From: RGIG5472 sp051867615
GTDB lineage: Bacteria; Bacillota; Clostridia; Oscillospirales; Oscillospiraceae
Assembly: GCA_051867615.1 (NCBI GenBank)
Contig: JBJDYU010000050.1
Location: 1 to 44,841, forward strand
Length of the DNA: 44,841 bases
Direction of reading: 5' to 3'
Under the pieces are notes generated by a model. The model was not told where the DNA came from. It saw only the letters and a program-made list of their open reading frames with translations, and made no database searches. The position numbers and the translations under genes are program-made. Positions 32,595 to 40,606 of the stretch are shown here, one piece after another (position 1 is the first letter of the stretch; each line of letters opens with the position of its first letter).

Positions 32595-34522
32595 TTTCCA
32601 TTCTCCCTTGTATAATTCAGCAGGCCGCCCGCCAGCAGGATCGCCCGCTGGCGCTCCGTCAGGCTGCACTGGACGGCAATGGACGCACCCGTGGTCTCAT
32701 CCACCAGCGTCAGCGCGCCGGCGGCAAGGCCCTCCTCAATGCCGGAGAGCCGCAGGGCGTCGCCCTGATGCAGCTTCTCATAGTCGTCGCTGTCGCGGAA
32801 GGTCAGCGGCAGGATACCGGCGTTGATGAGATTCGCCACATGGATGCGGGCAAAGCTCTTTGCCAGCACGCAGCGGATGCCGAGATACATGGGCACCAGC
32901 GCGGCGTGTTCCCGGGAGGAGCCCTGGCCGTAGTTGCTGCCGCCGACGATGATGCCGTCCCCCGCCGCCCGGGCGCGGTCCGGGAAGGTGGGGTCGCAGA
33001 CCTCGAAGCAGAACTTCGAGAGATAGGGGATATTGGAGCGGTAGGGCAGGATCTTTGCGCCGGCGGGCATGATGTGGTCGGTGGTGATGTTGTCGCCCAC
33101 CTTCAAAACGAGCTGGGCGCTGAGACTATCGGCAAAGGGCTTGCTTTTGGGGAATTCCTTGATATTGGGGCCGCGCAGCACCTCTACCGAGGTCGCTTCC
33201 TCCTCGGAAGCGGGGGCCAGCACCGCCGAATCGTCCAGCTTAAAGCGCTCCGGCATGGCGACCGCAGGCATCTCGCCGAGGGTCATGGGATCGGTGATCT
33301 CACCGGTCAGGGCCGCCGCCACGGCGGTCTCCGGAGAGACAAGGTAGACCTTGGCGTCCCGGGTGCCGCTGCGGCCCTCAAAGTTCCGGTTGAAGGTCCT
33401 GAGACTCACGCCGCCGGAATTGGGCGAAAAGCCCATGCCGATGCAGGGGCCGCAGGCGCACTCCAGCACCCGCGCGCCGCTGGCGAGGATATCGCTGAGG
33501 GCGCCGCAGGCGGCCAGCATGGAGAGGACCTGCTTGGAGCCGGGCGAGATGGAAAGGCTGACGCCGGGGGAAATGGTCCGGCCCTTCAGCAGCGCCGCGA
33601 CCTTCAGCATATCGTAGAGGGAGGAATTGGTGCAGGAGCCGATGCAGACCTGATCCACTTTGGTACCGCGGAGGCTTTCCACCGACACCACGTTGTCGGG
33701 GCTGTGGGGGCAGGCGATCATGGGCCGCAGGGTGGAGAGGTCGATGTCGATGACCCGGTCGTAGACCGCGTCCGGATCGCTGGCCAGCGGCGTGAAATCC
33801 TCCTCCCGCCCCTCGGCGGCGAGGAAAGCCCTCGTCACCTCGTCGGAGGGAAAGATGGACGTGGTGGCCCCCAGCTCCGTGCCCATATTGGTGATGGTGG
33901 CGCGCTCCGGCACAGAGAGGCCGAGGATGCCCTCGCCGCCCCACTCGATAATGGCGCCGACGCCGCCCTTGACGGATAAAATGCGCAGCAGCTCGAGGCT
34001 GATGTCCTTCGCCGTCACAAAGGGACGGAGTTTACCGGTCAGGTTGACCTTGAACATCTTCGGCATATTGATATAGTAGGCTCCTCCGCCCATGGCCACA
34101 GCCACGTCGAGACCGCCTGCGCCGAAGGCCAGCATACCGATGCCGCCGCCGGTGGGCGTGTGGCTGTCCGAGCCGATCAGCGTCTTGCCGGGCTTGCCGA
34201 AGCGCTCCAGATGGACCTGATGGCAGATGCCGTTGCCGGGACGGGAGAACCAGACGCCGTGCTTTCTGGCCACCGTCTGCAGATAGCGGTGGTCGTCGGC
34301 GTTCTCAAAGCCGGACTGCAGGGTGTTGTGGTCCACGTAGGCCACGCTGCGTTCGGTTTTCACGCGGGGGATGCCCATGGTCTCAAATTCCAGATAGGCC
34401 ATGGTGCCGGTGGCGTCCTGGGTCAGGGTCTGATCGATCTTCAGCGCGATCTCCGCGCCCGGGGTCATCTCGCCGCTGAGCAAATGCGCTTCTATGATTT
34501 TCTGTGCAATCGTTTTACCCAT
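32591..34522 (-). CDS. Aconitate hydratase (bacterial short form)
   Basis: [4Fe-4S] enzyme interconverting citrate and isocitrate. The 643-residue protein has the aconitase catalytic domains fused to the swivel domain. Cluster cysteines are visible in GSCTNSS (about 297) and CACGPCIGMG (about 352-361), and the swivel motif GGSNYGQGSSREHA lies near 540. The length matches the 640-650-residue putative aconitase group rather than the 890-residue AcnA. The start overlaps the end of the GntR gene by 8 bases, and the stop overlaps the dehydrogenase by ATGA. Its context between Re-citrate synthase and a dehydrogenase supports citrate rather than isopropylmalate as substrate. Confidence 0.93.
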   Translation of the reverse strand: MGKTIAQKIIEAHLLSGEMTPGAEIALKIDQTLTQDATGTMAYLEFETMGIPRVKTERSVAYVDHNTLQSGFENADDHRYLQTVARKHGVWFSRPGNGICHQVHLERFGKPGKTLIGSDSHTPTGGGIGMLAFGAGGLDVAVAMGGGAYYINMPKMFKVNLTGKLRPFVTAKDISLELLRILSVKGGVGAIIEWGGEGILGLSVPERATITNMGTELGATTSIFPSDEVTRAFLAAEGREEDFTPLASDPDAVYDRVIDIDLSTLRPMIACPHSPDNVVSVESLRGTKVDQVCIGSCTNSSLYDMLKVAALLKGRTISPGVSLSISPGSKQVLSMLAACGALSDILASGARVLECACGPCIGMGFSPNSGGVSLRTFNRNFEGRSGTRDAKVYLVSPETAVAAALTGEITDPMTLGEMPAVAMPERFKLDDSAVLAPASEEEATSVEVLRGPNIKEFPKSKPFADSLSAQLVLKVGDNITTDHIMPAGAKILPYRSNIPYLSKFCFEVCDPTFPDRARAAGDGIIVGGSNYGQGSSREHAALVPMYLGIRCVLAKSFARIHVANLINAGILPLTFRDSDDYEKLHQGDALRLSGIEEGLAAGALTLVDETTGASIAVQCSLTERQRAILLAGGLLNYTRENGK

Positions 34523-35168
34523 TGTGTCTCACCCTTTTCAGCATACTCTCTTTCGCGTGCGCGATGTGTTCGGTGGTCAGCTGCTCGGCAAGGTCGGCAT
34601 CGCCGGCGGCGATGGCCTCATAGATCCGCCGGTGCTCCTTCACCACCTGCCCCGTGCGCTCCTTGTCCTCAATGGAGGCCTTGCGGTAGCGCTGGGTCTT
34701 GCGGTGCAGCGGCAGCAGGGTGTCGGCGATCACGTTGCGGCGGCTCAGGCGGCAGATCAGGGCGTGGAACTGGTCGTCCATCTCCCGGATGTGCTCCGTG
34801 TCGCCTTTGGAAAAGTAGAACTCCTGAAGGTCCAGCACGTGCTCCAGCTCCTGCAGTCCCTCCGGCGTCATATTCTTCGTGGCATAATAGGTGGCCAGCC
34901 CCTCCACCCGGTAGCGGATGTTCAGAATATCGCGCAGGTCCTCCTCCGTGATGCCCAGCACCACGGAGCCCTTGCCGGTGTCGGTGATGAGCCGCTCCTG
35001 CTCCAGACGGCGCAGCGCTTCACGGATGGGCGTACGGCTGACGCCCAGCTGCTCCACCAGCTTCAGCTCCGTCAAAACCTCCCCGCAGGGATAGACGCCG
35101 AAAATGATATCGTTCTCCAGCTTCTCGAATACCCGATCCGCCAGCGACGTGGTCTTGAATTCTGTCAT
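34515..35168 (-). CDS. GntR-family transcriptional regulator (FadR/FCD type)
   Basis: A 217-residue DNA-binding regulator. The N-terminal winged helix (about 5-70, with GVSRTPIREALRRLEQERLI) is typical of GntR. The C-terminal all-helical FCD domain (about 85-210) keeps likely metal and ligand residues in DDQFHALIC and in later His positions (KEHRRIYEAI, TEHIAHAK). The start follows GGAGG, 14 bases after the Re-citrate synthase gene, and the 3' end overlaps aconitase by 8 bases. Placement inside the operon suggests autoregulation. A tricarboxylate or 2-oxoglutarate effector is inference. Confidence 0.93.
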   Translation of the reverse strand: MTEFKTTSLADRVFEKLENDIIFGVYPCGEVLTELKLVEQLGVSRTPIREALRRLEQERLITDTGKGSVVLGITEEDLRDILNIRYRVEGLATYYATKNMTPEGLQELEHVLDLQEFYFSKGDTEHIREMDDQFHALICRLSRRNVIADTLLPLHRKTQRYRKASIEDKERTGQVVKEHRRIYEAIAAGDADLAEQLTTEHIAHAKESMLKRVRHNG

Positions 35169-35182
35169 TTCGCGACCTCCTC

Positions 35183-36559
35183 TCAAAGCGCCGGGAATCG
35201 CCCGGGGGCCAGCTGCGCGATCTTTTCTTCCAGCTCCTTGTTGGACAGGACCGTCTGCCGCCCGTCCTCATACTCCCCGTCGATCCATTCCTTCAGGCTG
35301 ACCACCAGAGGATCGTGCTTTTCTACCTTCTGATCCTCCGCCAGACGGTAGGTCTCGTTGATCCAGTAGGCAATGCCCGCGAGGCCGGAGGTCTTGCTGA
35401 TCTGGACGGAGGCCGAGCGGTTCAGCAGCTTTTTGGTGTCGAAGATGTTGTAGATCTCCTCGTCCTTGAGAAGCCCGTCCGCGTGGATGCCAGCCTTGGT
35501 CACGTTGAAATTCCGGCCCACAAAGGGCGTCATAACGGGAATGTCATAGCCGATCTCATTGCGGAAATACTCGGCGATCTCCGTGATAACCGTGGGGTCC
35601 ATGCCGTCCATGGAGCCGCGAAGCGACGCGTACTCAAACACCATGGCCTCCAGCGGGATGTTGCCGGTGCGCTCGCCGATGCCGAGCAGCGAGCAGTTCA
35701 CGGCGCAGGCGCCGTAGAGCCAGGCGGTGGAGGCGTTGACCACGGCCTTGTAGAAGTCGTTGTGGCCGTGCCACTCCAGACATTCGCTGGGAACGTCGGA
35801 GTAGTGCTGCAGGCCGTAGATGATGCCCGCCACGCTGCGGGGCAGGGCCGCCTCCGTGTAGGGGATGCCGTAGCCCATGGTGTCGCAGGCGCGGATCTTC
35901 ACCGGGATGCCGGCCTGCTGGGAGAGCTTTTGCAGCTCGTTGACGAAGGGCACCACAAAGCCGTAGAAATCCGCCCGGGTGATATCCTCCAGATGGCAGC
36001 GGGGGATGACGCCCGCTTCAAAAGCGTCGGACACGGTCGCCAGATAGTGCTCCAGCGCCTGCTTGCGGGTCATCTTCATCTTTTTGAAAATGTGGTAGTC
36101 GCTGCAGCTGACGAGAATGCCGGTCTCCTTGATACCCAGGTCACGCACCAGGCGGAAATCCTCCTTGCTGGCGCGGATCCAGCTCGTGATCTCCGGAAAA
36201 CGGAGACCCAGCTCCATACATTTCTCCACGGCTTCCCGGTCTTTTTTGCTGTAGATGAAAAACTCCGTCTGCCGGATGATGCCATAGGGGCCGCCCAGCT
36301 TGGAGAGCAGCTTGTAAATGTTTACGATCTGCTCCACGCTGTAAGGCTCCACCGACTGCTGTCCGTCCCGCAGGGAGGTGTCTGTGATCCAGATCTCCTC
36401 CGGCATATTCATCGGGACGCGGCGGTGGTTGAAGGCGACCTTCGGCACCGATTCATAGTTGTAAATATCGCGCTGGAGGTTCGGTTCCGCAATATCCTGC
36501 AGGGAGTATTTATAGGATTTCTGTTCCAACAGATTGGTCTTGCTGGAGATTTCGAGCAT
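35183..36559 (-). CDS. Re-citrate synthase-like enzyme (HMGL/isopropylmalate synthase superfamily)
   Basis: A 458-residue TIM-barrel enzyme with the family signature DTSLRDGQQS (about 58-67) and the metal-binding HGHND (about 267). It lacks the C-terminal LeuA regulatory domain, so it is not a second leucine-pathway LeuA. It resembles the Re-face-stereospecific citrate synthase described in Clostridium kluyveri. No Si-type citrate synthase is present in this window. Aconitase and an isocitrate-dehydrogenase-like gene follow in the same operon, which strongly supports acetyl-CoA plus oxaloacetate to citrate. Homocitrate or citramalate synthase are alternatives. The start at 36559 follows AAGGAAGG; upstream in-frame starts lie across the promoter. 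Confidence 0.85.
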   Translation of the reverse strand: MLEISSKTNLLEQKSYKYSLQDIAEPNLQRDIYNYESVPKVAFNHRRVPMNMPEEIWITDTSLRDGQQSVEPYSVEQIVNIYKLLSKLGGPYGIIRQTEFFIYSKKDREAVEKCMELGLRFPEITSWIRASKEDFRLVRDLGIKETGILVSCSDYHIFKKMKMTRKQALEHYLATVSDAFEAGVIPRCHLEDITRADFYGFVVPFVNELQKLSQQAGIPVKIRACDTMGYGIPYTEAALPRSVAGIIYGLQHYSDVPSECLEWHGHNDFYKAVVNASTAWLYGACAVNCSLLGIGERTGNIPLEAMVFEYASLRGSMDGMDPTVITEIAEYFRNEIGYDIPVMTPFVGRNFNVTKAGIHADGLLKDEEIYNIFDTKKLLNRSASVQISKTSGLAGIAYWINETYRLAEDQKVEKHDPLVVSLKEWIDGEYEDGRQTVLSNKELEEKIAQLAPGRFPAL

Positions 36560-36606
36560 AGGACATTCCTTCCTTTTTATTTGGCTCATTTGTTTTGCTG
36601 AATTTA

Positions 36607-36614
36607 TGTATACA
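36607..36614. promoter_or_regulatory. Candidate GntR operator (TGTATACA)
   Basis: A perfect 8-base palindrome, embedded in ATTGTATACATAA on the minus strand, immediately adjoins the -10 box at the expected transcription start. FCD-type GntR proteins often bind palindromes with GT..AC half sites, and such a regulator is the second gene of this operon. Binding is inference. Confidence 0.55.
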
Positions 36615-36642
36615 ATTATACGAAAAGCCCGGCGCTTGTCAA
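36615..36642 (-). promoter_or_regulatory. Promoter of the Re-citrate synthase operon
   Basis: Minus-strand consensus TTGACA (36637-36642), a 16-base spacer and consensus TATAAT (36615-36620), about 50 bases upstream of the first gene. Confidence 0.85.
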
Positions 36643-36736
36643 GGGGCCGGGGAATAATTAATCCTTTCACAAACACAGGCGCGCATAAAACATCCCCGGC
36701 TTAGAGCGGGAACATCCGCAGAACCCAGAGCAGATA

Positions 36737-36860
36737 TCAGTACGAATCCAGTCCACTTTCTTTTGCCGTTTCCATCAGGCTGCCGGCCTGCGCGCCGCCC
36801 GGCGTGTTGGCGAAGATCCGGATTTTTGGCAAATGACCGTATTGTGATAGAAAGCAGCAG
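36737..36860 (-). pseudogene. Probable C-terminal remnant of an IS66-type transposase
   Basis: One minus-strand frame ending at 36737 reads KIRIFANTPGGAQAG followed by SLMETAKESGLDSY. This resembles the end of IS66 TnpC proteins, where an AIRPF..F(S/A)NTP.GA segment is followed by a YS..ETAK.NGL..Y segment. A stretch reading ITIRSFAKN just upstream is in a different frame, consistent with a frameshift, and some residues between the two motifs appear lost. No start, inverted repeats or other IS66 genes are visible. The remaining non-coding bases of 36677-36990 show nothing else recognisable. Confidence 0.45.
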
Positions 36861-36990
36861 CATTGCACTCCCATACGGGAGAAAAAGGCGCCCCTGCGGC
36901 TTCATTTGCACCCCTATCACTACAGAAGGATTCGGAGGTCCAATTTGTGCAAGGTATCGTTGACGGCCCACACGCTTTCTCTCTGTCACC

Positions 36991-37019
36991 TTGACAACTG
37001 CAGACAATCGCGCCATAAT
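36991..37019 (+). promoter_or_regulatory. Promoter of the tetR operon
   Basis: TTGACA (36991-36996), a 17-base spacer and CATAAT (37014-37019). Its -10 end touches the inverted repeat at 37019-37031. Confidence 0.75.
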
Positions 37020-37031
37020 GAACAATGTTCA
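37019..37031. promoter_or_regulatory. Candidate TetR operator
   Basis: Perfect inverted repeat TGAACA-A-TGTTCA between the -10 box and the ribosome site of the tetR gene. This is the usual place for an autoregulatory TetR operator. Binding is inference. Confidence 0.6.
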
Positions 37032-37047
37032 GTTTAGGAGGTGCCAT

Positions 37048-37644
37048 TTGAACACCGTCATCACATCGAAAGAAGCCATTATGCAGGTATGCAGAGGCAT
37101 TGTGGCAGAAAAGGGCATAAAAGCACTGAATATGCGCCTGGTTGCCAACCAATGCCATATCGCGCTTGGAACGCTGTATAACTATTACGCGGATAAGGAT
37201 GCGCTGGTTCTGGCTGCCGTGGAGAGCATCTGGAGAGAGATCTTCCACGCGGAACATAAAGAGGAGGCAGGCATATCCTTTCCGGACTATGTGGCAGAGT
37301 TGTATGGGCGCATGATGAAAGGCGCTGCGGCGTATCCGGGCTTTCTGACAGGTCATTTCATCAGCATTGCCAGCGCCAGGCGGGAGGAAGCCAAAAGTGT
37401 CATGGAGCACACCTTTGCGCATATGAAGGCCGGAATGCTGGAGGTGCTGCAGAACGATCCTTCTGTCCCGGAAAATGCTTTCCCGCCCAACTTTTCCAAA
37501 GAAGACTTTGTCGGTTTTGTACTGGATCATGTGTTGATCCTGCTGGTGCAGGGGCAGTCAAAATGCGATACGCTGCTGGAAATCATCCGCAGAGCGATCT
37601 ACGGTTCAAAAGAACTCTGCCGGATGTCTATCAGGGAGGATTAA
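37048..37644 (+). CDS. TetR-family transcriptional regulator
   Basis: A 198-residue regulator with an N-terminal helix-turn-helix (about 5-50) that ends in the TetR-typical IALGTLYNYYADKDALVLA. The divergent helical C-terminal half would hold the ligand pocket. The start is taken as TTG at 37048, because AGGAGG lies 6 bases upstream; the ATG at 37018 would place the inverted repeat inside the gene and has no ribosome site. The next gene starts 3 bases after its stop. A+T content is visibly higher than in the flanking biosynthetic genes. It probably controls the three membrane-protein genes downstream. Confidence 0.9.
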   Translation: MNTVITSKEAIMQVCRGIVAEKGIKALNMRLVANQCHIALGTLYNYYADKDALVLAAVESIWREIFHAEHKEEAGISFPDYVAELYGRMMKGAAAYPGFLTGHFISIASARREEAKSVMEHTFAHMKAGMLEVLQNDPSVPENAFPPNFSKEDFVGFVLDHVLILLVQGQSKCDTLLEIIRRAIYGSKELCRMSIRED

Positions 37645-37647
37645 AAA

Positions 37648-38316
37648 ATGCAGGCAGTTTTTGAAACGCTGTTTGACATCGTCTATCTGGTGACGGTCGT
37701 CACCCTCGGTGTTCTGATGATCCGCGGCAGCAGGGGGCGAAAACAGTATACGCTGTTTGGTATCATGGCGGTGACGCTGGGCTGCGGAGATGCTTTTCAT
37801 CTCGTGCCCCGGGCTGTGGCTTTGTGTACCACGGGTCTGGAAAGCTACACGGCGGCGCTGGGTATCGGCAAGCTGATCACGTCCGTTACCATGACGCTGT
37901 TTTATGTCCTGCTCTACTATGTCTGGCGCTCCCGGTATCAGGTCAGCGGTCGAAAGGAAACGACTGTGGTCGTATGGGTGCTGGCTCTGGTGCGAGTTGC
38001 CCTGTGCCTGATGCCGCAGAATGCATGGACCAGCGCAGCACCGCCCCTCGCCTGGGGGATCTACCGCAATATTCCCTTTGCCATCCTCGGTGCATGGATT
38101 GTCGTGCTGTTTTACCGGAGCGCCCGGAAAAGCCGGGACAAGCCCTTCCGGTATCTGTGGCTCACGGTGGTGCTGAGCTTTGCCTGCTATATCCCCGTGG
38201 TGCTGTTTGCGGATCAGATCCCTGCTGTGGGAATGCTGATGATCCCGAAGACCTGCGCCTATGTCTGGACAGTCCTGATTGGATTTAACGCTATGAAAAA
38301 GGAGAACCAACAATGA
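37648..38316 (+). CDS. Uncharacterised multi-pass membrane protein (222 residues)
   Basis: I do not recognise a family. About six or seven hydrophobic segments are evident (starting near 7, 38, 70, 105, 138, 170 and 195), with short charged loops. The N-terminal half contains GCGDAFHLVPR, with a polar DxxH pattern between membrane helices. GGGAGG at 37634-37639, overlapping the tetR stop, serves as ribosome site. The stop overlaps the next gene (ATGA). It is probably an inner-membrane protein under TetR control; no transport signature is visible. Confidence 0.8.
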   Translation: MQAVFETLFDIVYLVTVVTLGVLMIRGSRGRKQYTLFGIMAVTLGCGDAFHLVPRAVALCTTGLESYTAALGIGKLITSVTMTLFYVLLYYVWRSRYQVSGRKETTVVVWVLALVRVALCLMPQNAWTSAAPPLAWGIYRNIPFAILGAWIVVLFYRSARKSRDKPFRYLWLTVVLSFACYIPVVLFADQIPAVGMLMIPKTCAYVWTVLIGFNAMKKENQQ

Positions 38317-38726
38317 AAAAATATCTGAACATTTCTTTTGCCTATGCCATTGCCGCTATGGCGGGCGGCGTTTTCTACCGGGAATTCACCAAGTTCAGCG
38401 GCTATACCGGCGTGACGGCTCTGGGCAGGGTGCATACCCACCTGTTCCTGCTTGGAATGCTGCCTTTTCTGGTGGTTGCCTTGTATGCGGCGCACAATGA
38501 CCTTGCGAAGCTCAAAACATTCCGGGTATTCCTGTGGACCTATAACATCGGCGTTCCGCTGACGGCAGTCATGATGCTGGTACGCGGTGTGTTCCAGGTA
38601 CTGGGAACGCCTCTTTCTGCCGCTGTCAACGCGTCTGTTTCCGGGATCGCGGGCATCGGCCATATTCTGACCGGCACAGGGATCATCTTGCTGCTGTTGT
38701 CCCTCAGAAAGCTGGCAAAGAACTGA
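38313..38726 (+). CDS. DUF2871-type membrane protein
   Basis: A 137-residue protein with four hydrophobic segments (about 8-22, 43-60, 73-95 and 107-130), resembling the DUF2871 family of unknown function. The motif GRVHTHLFLLGML, with two histidines at a membrane edge, and the second histidine site GIGHILTGTG are notable. Such His pairs occur in haem- or metal-binding membrane helices, but no such role is established here. AGGAGA precedes the ATG, which overlaps the preceding stop. Confidence 0.78.
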   Translation: MKKYLNISFAYAIAAMAGGVFYREFTKFSGYTGVTALGRVHTHLFLLGMLPFLVVALYAAHNDLAKLKTFRVFLWTYNIGVPLTAVMMLVRGVFQVLGTPLSAAVNASVSGIAGIGHILTGTGIILLLLSLRKLAKN

Positions 38727-38735
38727 GGCGGCATC

Positions 38736-39182
38736 ATGCAAAAACGTCCTTTGCTTCATGTAAAAAAGCGGACGCTGCTGGCAGTTGCCGGGTGTGTATG
38801 GTTGCTGGCCGGGATCAATGTCGCCAGGCTCGGTATCCTCTCCTACGGGAATATCCCGCAGATCAGAGCATTATATATTCTGCTTTCTGCTGCTGTTTTT
38901 TGTGCATTCGGGTCGATGTTTTTTAAGATGAGCATAAAGCACACCAGGCGAATCAAAGGCTATGAGGAAGAATTCCGTCCGGTTTGGCACTTTTTTGATC
39001 TGAAAGCCTACATCATCATGGCGGTTATGATGGGAGGCGGCATCTGGCTCCGCTCATCCGGACTTGTGCCGGATGTATTCATCGCTGTTTTTTACACCGG
39101 CCTCGGCTGTGCCCTTGCGCTGGCAGGCATACTGTTTTGGATCATGTTTTTCATGTTTCACAAAAAGGCAGCATTACTTTGA
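38736..39182 (+). CDS. Uncharacterised membrane protein (148 residues)
   Basis: I do not recognise a family. Four hydrophobic segments are evident (about 13-33, 43-60, 88-107 and 113-138), with a basic N-terminus and a charged middle loop containing RRIKGYEEEFRPVWHFFDLKA in shortened form (residues about 72-90). It starts 9 bases after the DUF2871 gene with GAGGCGG upstream, and is followed by a hairpin. It is the last gene of the TetR-led operon. Confidence 0.75.
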   Translation: MQKRPLLHVKKRTLLAVAGCVWLLAGINVARLGILSYGNIPQIRALYILLSAAVFCAFGSMFFKMSIKHTRRIKGYEEEFRPVWHFFDLKAYIIMAVMMGGGIWLRSSGLVPDVFIAVFYTGLGCALALAGILFWIMFFMFHKKAALL

Positions 39183-39185
39183 AAG

Positions 39186-39214
39186 AAGACCGCAGGTATT
39201 GAACCTGCGGTCTT
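39186..39214 (+). terminator. Hairpin ending the TetR-led operon
   Basis: Perfect 12-bp arms (39186-39197 and 39203-39214) with a 5-base loop, directly after the last gene. There is no long T run. A perfect 12-base palindrome GCAATATATTGC lies further on, at 39292-39303, beside the end of the convergent gene. Confidence 0.65.
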
Positions 39215-39319
39215 CGTATATTGCCGTCCGATCGATCTTATGAATCGCAATGGCATCAGCGCTATGATTGGCATTTTGTATATATTTTTTGGGCAATATA
39301 TTGCTCTTCGCTTGCTGCG

Positions 39320-40591
39320 TTACTCTTCCAGCATAAGCCGGACAATTTCTTCGTCCGTCTGCTTCATACCGACCTTACCAATATGTCCCACGCAGCTGAT
39401 GGTTTTTCCGGCATCGCTTTGGAGAATTCCGGTATTGGCGGCGTATACCTTTCCCTGCATGGCAAGGGTATGTGCAAGCAAGGATGCATCCAGGGCCGAC
39501 GCAATTTTCACCGCGCAGGAGGCCTTGGCGCCGTCACAGATGATACCGGGAATATCTGCCATGGTATTGTCGATGGTTGCCTTGATCTGCTCAATAGTAC
39601 CGCCGATCATATATGTGATAGCTGCTCCGGCTGCGCAGGAGGCGGAAACGGCGCCGCAGAATGCCGACAGCTTACCGATATACTCTTTCTGATAGACGGT
39701 CAACAGGCTGGAAAACGCCAAAGCCCGGTACAGCCGTTCCTCCGGAACGCCCTTTTCTCTTGCATAGACGATGACCGGAACCGTAGAGGCAATGCCCTGG
39801 TTCCCGCTGCCGGAGGTGATGATGACGGGCATATCACAGCCGTCCATCCGTGCTTCCGAAGCCGCGGCAGCGTAGGCGCGGATTTTTGTGATCACACCGT
39901 CGTCATAGGTTTCCAGAATCGCTTTGCCAATGCCGAGGCCATAACCGCCCTGCATTCCCCTGTCCGCAATCGCCATGTTGCAGGCAATCTGCTTTTCAGC
40001 GAAGGGGCGGATCGCGTCTATCTCAATGTTTTCCGCAAAACTGCAGATATTTTCCACGCTCAGCCCGCTGCGGTCAGCAGCGGCGGTTTCTCCCTGCAGT
40101 TCCTCTGTCTCAAACAGCGTCTGATCGTCTTTCACGATACGGGCGATGTTGGTATGGCTGTGGCGCACCTCCACGATGACCCGGTGCTGATCGCTGTGAA
40201 GTTCGATGATAAAGTGCAGCGGGATCGGAGACTCCAGATATTCGACCTGACAGCGGCCTTCATGCAGAAAATCGGCCGCAGCAGCTTGTCCCTCAGAAGT
40301 TACCGCTTCCAGAACTTCCATATTTCGCTTTGCGTCGCCGCATAGCGCGCCCAGGGCACACGCCGCTTCCACACCGGTCATTCCGCCGGAATTGGGGATA
40401 CGGACGCAGCGGACATTCTTGATGATGTTGCCGCTGCAATGCGCAACGATTTTAACCGGCGCTTCGCCCAAAACCCTGGCAGCTTCTGCCGCAGCGTAGG
40501 CCAATGCAATAGGCTCGGTGCAGCCCATTGCGGGAATCAATTCTTCCTCCAAAATTGCAAGAAAATCCTGCTTCATTTTTGCACTCAGCAT
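39320..40591 (-). CDS. CyuA-type L-cysteine desulfidase / serine dehydratase alpha-like protein
   Basis: A 423-residue member of the UPF0597/CyuA group within the iron-sulfur serine dehydratase alpha superfamily. Members break down L-cysteine to pyruvate, ammonia and sulfide using an oxygen-sensitive [4Fe-4S] cluster. Likely cluster ligands are Cys24 in PAMGCTEP and later cysteines in AVSASCAAG (about 320) and ICDGAKASC (about 355). Further conserved features are CSGNIIKN and ITSGSGNQG. The start at 40591 follows AGAGGA; an ATG 5 codons earlier overlaps that site. It stands alone on the minus strand, and a role in cysteine or serine catabolism is likely. Substrate choice is not decided by sequence. 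Confidence 0.87.
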   Translation of the reverse strand: MLSAKMKQDFLAILEEELIPAMGCTEPIALAYAAAEAARVLGEAPVKIVAHCSGNIIKNVRCVRIPNSGGMTGVEAACALGALCGDAKRNMEVLEAVTSEGQAAAADFLHEGRCQVEYLESPIPLHFIIELHSDQHRVIVEVRHSHTNIARIVKDDQTLFETEELQGETAAADRSGLSVENICSFAENIEIDAIRPFAEKQIACNMAIADRGMQGGYGLGIGKAILETYDDGVITKIRAYAAAASEARMDGCDMPVIITSGSGNQGIASTVPVIVYAREKGVPEERLYRALAFSSLLTVYQKEYIGKLSAFCGAVSASCAAGAAITYMIGGTIEQIKATIDNTMADIPGIICDGAKASCAVKIASALDASLLAHTLAMQGKVYAANTGILQSDAGKTISCVGHIGKVGMKQTDEEIVRLMLEE

Positions 40592-40606
40592 AGGCGATCC
40601 TCTCAT

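Noticed and set aside
35183..36559. Reading this gene as a second 2-isopropylmalate synthase of the leucine pathway
   Set aside because: It lacks the C-terminal LeuA domain, is far from the leu operon and is linked to aconitase and an isocitrate-dehydrogenase-like gene, so Re-citrate synthase fits better.
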